DNA of 10,804 bases from Nevskiales bacterium (lineage in GTDB: Bacteria > Pseudomonadota > Gammaproteobacteria > Nevskiales > Nevskiaceae): assembly GCA_022616655.1 (NCBI GenBank), contig JAKEEJ010000117.1:1-10804 (forward strand). Reading direction: 5' to 3'. Positions 6,134-10,804 of this stretch are shown here, in pieces. The translations under genes and the position numbers were made by a program. Every line of letters starts with the position of its first letter. Positions within the stretch are counted from its first letter, which is position 1. The notes under the pieces were generated by a model. It ran no database searches. It worked only from the letters and a program-made list of their open reading frames with translations, and was not told the origin of the DNA.

Positions 6134-7087
6134 ATGTCTGACCACTCGCTGATGCTGTTCACCGGCAACGCCACCCGGGCACTGGCTCAGGACATCGCCA
6201 ATTACCTCAAGCTGCCGCTGGGCCAGGCGGCGGTCAGCCCGTTTTCCGACGGCGAAGTGCAGGTGGAGATTCTGGAAAACGTCCGCGGTCGCGACGTGTT
6301 CGTGATTCAGTCCACCTGCGCACCGACCAACGACCACGTGATGGAACTGCTCATGATCCTGGACGCGCTCAAGCGCGCCTCGGCCACGCGCATCACGGCG
6401 GTGATTCCGTACTTCGGGTACGCCCGGCAGGACCGGCGACCGCGCTCGACCCGCGTTCCAATCTCCGCAAAAGTCGTCGCGGACATGATCGGCGAATGCG
6501 GGGCCAACCGCGTGCTGACCATGGACCTGCACGCCGACCAGATCCAGGGATTTTTCGACATTCCCGTGGACAACGTCTATTCCTCCCCCGTGCTGCTCGG
6601 TGACATCTGGCGGCAGAAATACAAGGACCTGATTGTGGTCTCGCCGGACGTGGGCGGCGTGGTGCGTGCCCGCGCGATTGCCCGGCGCCTCGACGACGCC
6701 GATCTGGCCATCATTGACAAGCGCCGCCCGCGTCCGAACGAATCGCAGGTCATGAACATCATCGGTGAAGTAAAAGGCAGAACCTGCGTGCTGGTGGACG
6801 ACCTGGTGGACACGGCGGGGACCCTGGCCAAGGCCGCGGGAGCCCTCAAACAGGAGGGGGCCGCCAGAGTGGTGGCGTACGTCACTCATCCGGTACTGTC
6901 CGGACCCGCCGTCAAGAACATCAACGATTCGGTACTGGACGAACTGGTGGTTACCGATACCATTCCCCTGCGTCCGGAAGCCGCCGCCTGTCCCAAGATC
7001 CGCCAGCTCAAAATCGCCGGCCTGCTGGCGGAAACCATACGCCTGATTTCCGCAGAGGAATCGGTCAGTTCACTGTATGTAGACTGA
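6134..7087 (+). CDS. prs: Ribose-phosphate pyrophosphokinase (PRPP synthetase)
   Basis: Prs transfers pyrophosphate from ATP to ribose-5-phosphate to make PRPP for purine, pyrimidine, histidine, tryptophan and NAD synthesis. From ATG 6134 the protein is 317 residues, close to the usual 315, and starts [19 protein letters not shown]. Seen motifs: [10 protein letters not shown] (37-46), the ATP-binding flexible region [13 protein letters not shown] (93-105), catalytic-region [11 protein letters not shown] (131-141), and the PRPP-binding loop [12 protein letters not shown] (219-230). The C-terminus VSSLYVD is typical. A longer frame from about 6056 adds 26 residues translated from the REP element and lacks family support. 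No clear promoter of its own is visible; the region upstream is tRNA-Gln and repeats. Confidence 0.98.
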   Translation: MSDHSLMLFTGNATRALAQDIANYLKLPLGQAAVSPFSDGEVQVEILENVRGRDVFVIQSTCAPTNDHVMELLMILDALKRASATRITAVIPYFGYARQDRRPRSTRVPISAKVVADMIGECGANRVLTMDLHADQIQGFFDIPVDNVYSSPVLLGDIWRQKYKDLIVVSPDVGGVVRARAIARRLDDADLAIIDKRRPRPNESQVMNIIGEVKGRTCVLVDDLVDTAGTLAKAAGALKQEGAARVVAYVTHPVLSGPAVKNINDSVLDELVVTDTIPLRPEAAACPKIRQLKIAGLLAETIRLISAEESVSSLYVD

Positions 7088-7098
7088 AAAATCCTCTG

Positions 7099-7154
7099 GC
7101 GCAAAGAACGCGAAGGACCCCAGGGCGTGTTATGCCGTTCGCAGCTCTTTGCGC
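7099..7154. other. Long-loop inverted repeat between prs and rplY
   Basis: GCGCAAAGA (7099-7107) is the exact reverse complement of TCTTTGCGC (7146-7154). Inside, CGAA (7111-7114) can pair with TTCG (7138-7141). The 9-bp outer stem encloses 38 bases, and its right arm overlaps the possible -35 of the rplY promoter. No T-run follows. It may be a transcript-end structure for prs, an operator, or a decayed repeat. Confidence 0.45.
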
Positions 7155-7179
7155 GAAACCGGCCTATTTTCTGTAGAAT
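7149..7179 (+). promoter_or_regulatory. Possible rplY promoter
   Basis: TAGAAT (7174-7179) followed by the GC-rich stretch GCGCCGC is a good -10 with a discriminator of the kind seen on growth-rate-regulated promoters. TTGCGC at 7149-7154 is a poor -35 at a long 19-bp spacing. Transcription would start about 50 bp before the rplY ATG. Confidence 0.45.
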
Positions 7180-7225
7180 GCGCCGCCCCTGCCCCGTCGC
7201 CGGGCAACGGGCCTATGTTTTTAGT

Positions 7226-7229
7226 GGAG
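7226..7229 (+). promoter_or_regulatory. rplY ribosome-binding site
   Basis: GGAG is 6 bases before ATG 7236 and selects this start over the in-frame upstream start at 7149, which would place the promoter region inside the protein. Confidence 0.8.
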
Positions 7230-7235
7230 TTTTTC

Positions 7236-8012
7236 ATGAAAGAAGCCTTCGTCGTCAACGCCGAAGTCCGCGCCGATCAGGGCAAGGGCGCGAGCCGCCG
7301 CCTGCGTCGCGCGGGCAAAGTACCCGCCGTCATTTATGGGGGAAAGAGTGAGCCTCAGGCTCTGGCGCTCAGCCATCACGAGATGGCCCGGCATCTTGAG
7401 ACCGAAGCGTTCTATTCACACATCCTCACGCTCAAGATCAACGACCAGGACCAGGCCGTGGTGCTGAAAGATGTACAACGTCACCCGTCCAAGCCGGTGC
7501 TGTTGCACTTCGATTTCCAGCGCGTACTCGCGGACCAGGCGATCCGCATGCACGTGCCACTGCACTTCAAGGGTGCGGAAATTTCTCCCGGCGTCAAAAC
7601 CAACGGCGGCGTGGTGGAGCACTACCTGATCCAGGTGGAAGTCGAGTGTCTGCCGAAACATCTGCCCGAGTTCATCGAAGTGGACATGTCCACTCTGGAC
7701 GTCAACGACACCGTGCGCCTGTCGCAGCTCAAGTTGCCGCCCGACGTGACTCTGGTGGAACTCCGGCACGAAAACGACGCGCTGGTGGCGGCGGTCCATG
7801 TTCCGAAAGCGGCGGTGGAAGAAGCTCCCGTTGCAGAAGTGCCGGCAGGCGAAGTTCCGGCCACGGCCATCAAGACGCCGGAAGGCGCTGCCGGTGCCGC
7901 TCCGGCCACCGGCGCGAAGGCGGCGCCCGGTTCAGCGCCGGCCGCTGCTGCCAAATCGGGCGACGCCAAATCCGAAACCCAGAAGGACAAGAAGGACGAG
8001 AAGAAAAAGTAA
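7236..8012 (+). CDS. rplY: 50S ribosomal protein L25, long (TL5/CTC) form
   Basis: L25 binds 5S rRNA in the large ribosomal subunit. The start MKEAFVVNAEVRADQGKGASRRLRRAGKVPAVIYGG is the N-terminal 5S-rRNA-binding domain (about residues 1-92, ending near HPSKPVLLHFDFQRV). A second beta-rich TL5/CTC domain follows (about 95-190, with EVECLPKHLPEFIEVDMSTLDVNDTV). The 258-residue product is much longer than the 94-residue E. coli L25. After the second domain comes a low-complexity tail of about 65 residues rich in Ala, Pro and Glu that turns into a Lys/Asp/Glu run ending DKKDEKKK. The tail is probably disordered; lysine-rich ends are common in ribosomal proteins. It sits between prs and pth, as in Pseudomonas. 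Confidence 0.96.
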   Translation: MKEAFVVNAEVRADQGKGASRRLRRAGKVPAVIYGGKSEPQALALSHHEMARHLETEAFYSHILTLKINDQDQAVVLKDVQRHPSKPVLLHFDFQRVLADQAIRMHVPLHFKGAEISPGVKTNGGVVEHYLIQVEVECLPKHLPEFIEVDMSTLDVNDTVRLSQLKLPPDVTLVELRHENDALVAAVHVPKAAVEEAPVAEVPAGEVPATAIKTPEGAAGAAPATGAKAAPGSAPAAAAKSGDAKSETQKDKKDEKKK

Positions 8013-8063
8013 AGTGGGATACTCTCCCTCTCCTCTACTAAGAACGCGTTGCAAAATTGAGCC

Positions 8064-8099
8064 TTCTCCCCCGCTTGCGGGGGAGAATTGAGGTGGGGC
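8064..8099 (+). repeat. CTCTCCC/GGGAGAG hairpin repeat, copy 2 (rplY–pth)
   Basis: TTCTCCCCCGC (8064-8074) and GCGGGGGAGAA (8077-8087) form a perfect 11-bp stem with a TT loop. The tail is TTGAGGTGGGGC (8088-8099). Architecture and orientation match the elements at 5835 and 9835. The tail contains GAGG 6 bases before the pth GTG, so this repeat appears to carry the pth ribosome-binding site. Confidence 0.75.
8090..8093 (+). promoter_or_regulatory. pth ribosome-binding site inside the repeat tail
   Basis: GAGG at 8090-8093 is 6 bases before GTG 8100. It supports GTG 8100 over the in-frame TTG at 8088, which lies within the repeat's hairpin/tail boundary and has no Shine-Dalgarno at proper spacing outside the stem. 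Confidence 0.65.
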
Positions 8100-8708
8100 G
8101 TGTCTGCAACCATTCGTGCCATCGTCGGCCTGGGCAACCCCGGAAAAGACTACGTACGCACACGGCACAACGCCGGCTTCTGGTTTGCCGACGCCCTGGC
8201 GGCACAGCACCGGGCAGTTTTCAAAAAGGAGCCGAAGTTCCGCGGTGAACGGGCCACACTGCGGACAAAAAGCGAGGTCCTGTTGCTCTTCAAACCCACC
8301 CCCTTCATGAACCTCAGCGGTGAGGCGGTACAGGCGCTGGCGGCGTTTCACAAAATTGCTCCCGAGCAGATTCTGATTGCTCACGACGATCTCGATCTGC
8401 CCTTGGGCACTGCACGGCTCAAGGCCGGCGGCGGGCATGGGGGACACAACGGCCTGCGCAGCATTCACCAGTACCTGGGCGAAGCGTATCTGCGGTTGCG
8501 GCTGGGCGTCGGACATCCCGGCAGCAAAGAGCGAGTGCACGCCTACCTCACCGAAGAGCGCACGCCAGAGTCTGAAACGAAGCTGATCCGGGACGCCATT
8601 GCCGCCGCGCTGGAAGTGATGCCGGTACTGCTCGACAGCGGCGTCGAAAAAGCCATGCAGCTATTGCATTCCCGCCTCCCGCCTCCCGCCTCTCCGATTA
8701 AAACATGA
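8100..8708 (+). CDS. pth: Peptidyl-tRNA hydrolase
   Basis: Pth cleaves the ester bond of peptidyl-tRNAs that drop off ribosomes and so recycles tRNA. From GTG 8100 the product is 202 residues, near the family norm, starting [18 protein letters not shown]. Active-site residues are present: Asn13 (GLGNPG), His23 (RHNAGFWF), Asn71 (FMNLSG), Asp96 (HDDLDLP) and Asn117 ([10 protein letters not shown]). The last dozen residues ([12 protein letters not shown]) are encoded by the CCCGCCT heptamer tract and have no family equivalent that I recognise. The stop overlaps the ychF start (ATGA), and pth–ychF is a widely conserved pair. Confidence 0.97.
   Translation: MSATIRAIVGLGNPGKDYVRTRHNAGFWFADALAAQHRAVFKKEPKFRGERATLRTKSEVLLLFKPTPFMNLSGEAVQALAAFHKIAPEQILIAHDDLDLPLGTARLKAGGGHGGHNGLRSIHQYLGEAYLRLRLGVGHPGSKERVHAYLTEERTPESETKLIRDAIAAALEVMPVLLDSGVEKAMQLLHSRLPPPASPIKT
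8671..8698 (+). repeat. Perfect CCCGCCT ×3 heptamer tract at the pth 3' end
   Basis: CCCGCCT is repeated perfectly at 8671-8677, 8678-8684 and 8685-8691, with a decayed fourth unit CTCCGAT at 8692-8698. It encodes the Pth C-terminus and ends 6 bp before the ychF ATG, filling the place of a Shine-Dalgarno sequence. Confidence 0.8.
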
Positions 8709-9799
8709 GCATCAAATGCGGCATCGTCGGCCTGCCCAACGTGGGCAAGTCCACCCTGTTCAACGCCCTGACGCAGATGCAGATTGCGGCCGAGAATTAC
8801 CCGTTCTGCACCATCGAACCCAACACCGGCATCGTGCCGGTGCCAGACCCGCGCCTTGACGCGCTGGCCGCCATCGTCAAACCGCAACGCACCCTCGCCG
8901 CCACGGTCGAGTTCGTGGACATCGCGGGCCTGGTCGCCGGCGCCAGCAAGGGGGAAGGCCTGGGCAACCAGTTCCTGGCCCACATCCGCGAAACCGACGC
9001 GATCGCGCACGTCACGCGCTGCTTCGTCAACGACGACATCGTGCACGTGTCCGGCCACGTGGACCCGATCCGCGACATCGAGATCATCAACACCGAGCTG
9101 GGCCTGGCCGACCTCGACGTGATCGACAAGGCGGTCGAGCGCGCCGCCCGGAACGCCAAGACCGGCGCCAAGGAAGCCCTCGCCAAGCACGAACTGCTCA
9201 AGCGCGTGCACGCGCACCTCAATGGCGGCAAGCCCGCACGTTCGCTGGCGCTGACCGCAGAAGAAAAGCTGCAGATTCGCGAATACAACCTCATCACCGG
9301 CAAGCCGGCGCTGTACATCGCCAACGTGGACGAAGCCGCGCTCAAATCCGGCAACGAGCAGCTGAAGACAATACAGGACTACGCCAAGTCGGAAGGCGCG
9401 CAGGTGGTCGCCGTGTGCGCCGCAATCGAAGCAGAAATCGCGCAACTCGACGACGCCGACAAGGCCGTGTTCCTCGGCGACCTCGGGCTGACCGAGCCCG
9501 GCCTCAACCGCGTGATCCGCGCCGCCTACACGCTGCTGGGGCTGCAGACCTACTTCACCGCCGGCGTGCAGGAAGTGCGCGCCTGGACGGTCAAGAGCGG
9601 CGCCACTGCTCCACAGGCCGCCGGCGTCATCCACACCGATTTTGAGAAAGGCTTCATCCGCGCCGAAGTCATCGGCTACGATGACTTCATCCAGTACCGG
9701 GGCGAGGCCGGAGCACGTCAGGCCGGCAAGTTTCGGCTCGAGGGCAAGGATTACGTCGTCCAGGAAGGCGACGTCATGCACTTTCGCTTCAATGTGTGA
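8705..9799 (+). CDS. ychF: Ribosome-associated ATPase YchF (OLA1 family)
   Basis: YchF is an Obg-related P-loop NTPase that prefers ATP, binds ribosomes and is linked to stress responses. The 364-residue product has the standard length. Motifs: Walker [15 protein letters not shown] (9-22), the G3 region [24 protein letters not shown] (68-91), and NVDE at 207-210 in place of the NKxD that specifies GTP, the family's hallmark. The C-terminal TGS domain includes [23 protein letters not shown] and ends [13 protein letters not shown]. The ATG overlaps the pth stop by 4 bp and no Shine-Dalgarno is visible, because a heptamer tract precedes it. Translation probably depends on ribosomes finishing pth. 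Confidence 0.98.
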   Translation: MSIKCGIVGLPNVGKSTLFNALTQMQIAAENYPFCTIEPNTGIVPVPDPRLDALAAIVKPQRTLAATVEFVDIAGLVAGASKGEGLGNQFLAHIRETDAIAHVTRCFVNDDIVHVSGHVDPIRDIEIINTELGLADLDVIDKAVERAARNAKTGAKEALAKHELLKRVHAHLNGGKPARSLALTAEEKLQIREYNLITGKPALYIANVDEAALKSGNEQLKTIQDYAKSEGAQVVAVCAAIEAEIAQLDDADKAVFLGDLGLTEPGLNRVIRAAYTLLGLQTYFTAGVQEVRAWTVKSGATAPQAAGVIHTDFEKGFIRAEVIGYDDFIQYRGEAGARQAGKFRLEGKDYVVQEGDVMHFRFNV

Positions 9800-9834
9800 T
9801 TTTTCTTGCCTCTCCCCGCCCGTTTCCTTCTGTC

Positions 9835-9870
9835 CCCTCTCCCCCTTGGGGGAGAGGGTTAGGTGAGGGG
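9835..9870 (+). repeat. CTCTCCC/GGGAGAG hairpin repeat, copy 3 (ychF–tRNA-Met)
   Basis: CCCTCTCCCCC (9835-9845) and GGGGGAGAGGG (9848-9858) form an 11-bp perfect stem with a TT loop, followed by TTAGGTGAGGGG (9859-9870). It shares stem core, tail and orientation with the copies at 5835 and 8064. It lies 35 bp after the ychF stop and upstream of the tRNA-Met promoter. No T-run follows the stem. Confidence 0.75.
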
Positions 9871-9897
9871 GTCAGGGCTCGGATGCAGGTCCTGCCC

Positions 9898-9906
9898 TGC
9901 TAGAAT
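9898..9906 (+). promoter_or_regulatory. Extended -10 promoter for tRNA-Met
   Basis: TGC followed by TAGAAT (9901-9906) is an extended -10 element. The following TTCGCGGCC is a GC-rich discriminator, as on stringently controlled stable-RNA promoters. The mature tRNA begins 20 bases after the -10. No good -35 hexamer is seen at 17 bp upstream, which an extended -10 can tolerate. Confidence 0.55.
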
Positions 9907-9925
9907 TCGCGGCCACTTGCAGCGC

Positions 9926-10002
9926 GGTGATGTAGCTCAGACGGTTAGAGCGCGGCACTCATAATGCCGAGGTCCCCAGTTCGATTCTGGGCATCACCAC
10001 CA
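9926..10002 (+). tRNA. tRNA-Met, elongator (anticodon CAT)
   Basis: This 77-nt cloverleaf has acceptor GGTGATG (9926-9932) pairing with CATCACC (9992-9998), discriminator A and encoded CCA at 10000-10002. The D arm has GCTC/GAGC. The anticodon stem CGGCA/TGCCG (9953-9957, 9965-9969) holds loop CTCATAA with CAT at 9960-9962. The closed G1-C72 acceptor pair argues against initiator tRNA, and overall similarity to elongator tRNA-Met (TAGCTCAG, ACTCATAAT) supports that role. A lysidine-modified tRNA-Ile2 is the alternative for any CAT anticodon but fits less well. Pseudomonas also has a tRNA-Met after ychF. Confidence 0.92.
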
Positions 10003-10161
10003 TTTGTGCTATCGGCGATAGCGCTAATAGGGTCGGGGTTGTTCGGCCCGCTTGGCGCGGTCTTCACCCCTCGCTCACGCTCGGGGCTCGCCTGCGGCGG
10101 CCTCAATTCGCTACGCGAATTGACCGATCCCACCCATCACCACCACGCTCCCGCACTCGAG
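10003..10161. other. Convergent intergenic region between tRNA-Met and the FTR1 gene
   Basis: These 159 bp hold no gene that I can support. A small hairpin, GCTATCG-G-CGATAGC (10008-10022), lies just after the tRNA. A perfect 9-bp stem, TCAATTCGC/GCGAATTGA (10103-10111 and 10115-10123), is farther on. At 10135-10145 the 11 bases CATCACCACCA repeat the tRNA-Met 3' end. No hairpin with a T-run is seen in either direction, although two convergent units end here. Confidence 0.6.
10135..10145 (+). repeat. Duplicated tRNA-Met 3' end (possible attachment-site remnant)
   Basis: CATCACCACCA at 10135-10145 is identical to 9992-10002, the acceptor 3' strand, discriminator and CCA of tRNA-Met. Such duplications are left by elements that integrate at tRNA 3' ends. 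Here the copies are only 143 bp apart, no integrase lies between them, and identity does not extend beyond 11 bases, so chance is possible. Confidence 0.35.
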
Positions 10162-10804
10162 TCAGATTTTGGATCGAGCGGGCTGCAATGCCGGGCGGCC
10201 AAGCGTCTTCATGCAGACGCCAATCGCAACCAATGTGGTGAGATAAAACGCCAGTTGCACCCCGCTGGGCCGCTCGTCGTAACCGATCAGCGCCTTGAAA
10301 ATCTCACCCGGCACCGAACGTTCCGGCAGCCAGCGCGAGGTATCCCACAACGCGGGCGAAAGCTCGGGCAGATAACCCGCCTGGGCAAGGAACGAAGCGC
10401 CCTGTGCCGCCATGCCGGCGGCCAGCAATAGCAGCATCCAGCTGGTGACGCTGAACAGGTACCGGCCTGGAATGCGGAGCAGCCCGGCGTACAAGAGCAC
10501 CCCCACGACCGCACCCGCAGACAGGCCGAGCATTCCACCCATCAGCATGGTGGCGGTCCCACTGCCCTGGGCGGCCACGCCGTGCAAAAACAACACCACT
10601 TCGGACCCTTCGCGCAGCACGGCCAGGCCCACCACAAGCAGCAGTGCATAGGGCGGCCGCGTGCCATCGCTCACAGCCACACCCACGGTACTCACCTGCT
10701 GCGCCAGTTCCTTGCCGTGCCGCGCCATCCAGACGTTATGCCAGCCCAGCATCATGACGGCCAGAAACAACACGCCGGCATTGAACACTTCCTGGCCCAG
10801 GCCC
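10162..10804 (-). CDS. FTR1-family iron permease (partial, N-terminus outside window)
   Basis: This is the 3' part of a high-affinity iron permease of the FTR1/EfeU family, a multi-pass inner-membrane protein that moves ferric iron after oxidation by a partner. The frame runs off the window edge. The visible part begins GLGQEVFNAGVLFLAVMML and continues for about 214 residues. It has roughly five hydrophobic segments and the motif REGSE within VVGLAVLREGSEVVLFLHG, a form of the iron-binding REGLE motif. The first REGxE motif, expected in the missing helix 1, cannot be checked. A GTG at 10788 is not a real start, because the open frame and family similarity continue upstream. Gene partners (cupredoxin, ferroxidase, periplasmic iron protein) would lie beyond 10804. 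The gene converges on tRNA-Met. Confidence 0.9.
   Translation of the reverse strand, partial: GLGQEVFNAGVLFLAVMMLGWHNVWMARHGKELAQQVSTVGVAVSDGTRPPYALLLVVGLAVLREGSEVVLFLHGVAAQGSGTATMLMGGMLGLSAGAVVGVLLYAGLLRIPGRYLFSVTSWMLLLLAAGMAAQGASFLAQAGYLPELSPALWDTSRWLPERSVPGEIFKALIGYDERPSGVQLAFYLTTLVAIGVCMKTLGRPALQPARSKI

Noticed and set aside
7622..8137. Minus-strand frame of 171 codons over the rplY 3' end
   Set aside because: Reflects the Ala/Pro-rich low-complexity coding on the other strand; no recognised family, no start signal.
10003..10161. Small gene between tRNA-Met and the FTR1 gene
   Set aside because: A frame starting inside the tRNA runs across this stretch, but it has no ribosome-binding site, crosses palindromes and runs antisense into the permease gene.
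1..10804. CRISPR array, transposase or insertion sequence, phage genes, toxin–antitoxin or defence genes
   Set aside because: I looked for direct repeats with regular spacers and for typical protein motifs on both strands and saw none; the window is housekeeping genes with short intergenic repeats.

Overview
This GC-rich window looks like a chromosomal piece of a gammaproteobacterium. The gene order prfA–hemA, divergent from a TPR gene–lolB–ispE–tRNA-Gln–prs–rplY–pth–ychF–tRNA-Met, is the order I recall from Pseudomonas aeruginosa (the PA4665–PA4673 region). lolB and the rplY–pth–ychF run also point to Gammaproteobacteria. I cannot name the genus. The FTR1-type iron permease after tRNA-Met does not belong to that syntenic block, so conserved order ends at about 10003.

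Layout. Positions 30–2462 are read leftward: hemA (glutamyl-tRNA reductase, first step of C5 tetrapyrrole synthesis), then prfA (release factor RF1), with a 90-bp gap holding heptamer repeats and a small terminator-like hairpin. A 146-bp divergent intergenic region (2463–2608) with a tandem 10-bp repeat separates hemA from the rightward genes. Rightward come a secreted TPR protein resembling P. aeruginosa LbcA, lolB (outer-membrane lipoprotein insertion) and ispE (isoprenoid precursors), which are tightly overlapped (GTGA, then ATGA). After these come tRNA-Gln(TTG), prs (PRPP synthesis), rplY (long L25/CTC form), pth and ychF (ATGA overlap) and tRNA-Met(CAT). The last 640 bp hold the 3' part of an FTR1 permease gene on the minus strand, convergent with tRNA-Met and cut by the window edge.

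Functionally this is a housekeeping block. Much of it concerns translation and tRNA use: RF1, GluTR (which consumes Glu-tRNA), L25, peptidyl-tRNA hydrolase, the ribosome-associated ATPase YchF and two tRNAs. The rest is cell-envelope biogenesis (LolB, TPR protein), isoprenoids and PRPP. I found no CRISPR array, transposase, phage gene, toxin–antitoxin pair or defence system, and no clearly new multi-gene system.

The unexplained structure is in and around the gene junctions. (1) Degenerate 7-bp tandem repeats (unit about CCCGCCT / CACGTCT) occur at four junctions and run into the lolB signal peptide and the Pth C-terminus. (2) Three copies of a hairpin family, (C)CTCTCCC…GGGAGAG followed by a GGTGAGGGG-like tail, lie after ispE, rplY and ychF; the rplY–pth copy appears to supply the pth ribosome-binding site. 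(3) A REP-doublet (REPIN-like) element sits just upstream of prs. (4) The last 11 bases of tRNA-Met are duplicated 143 bp downstream, where synteny breaks. These are the best targets for follow-up.
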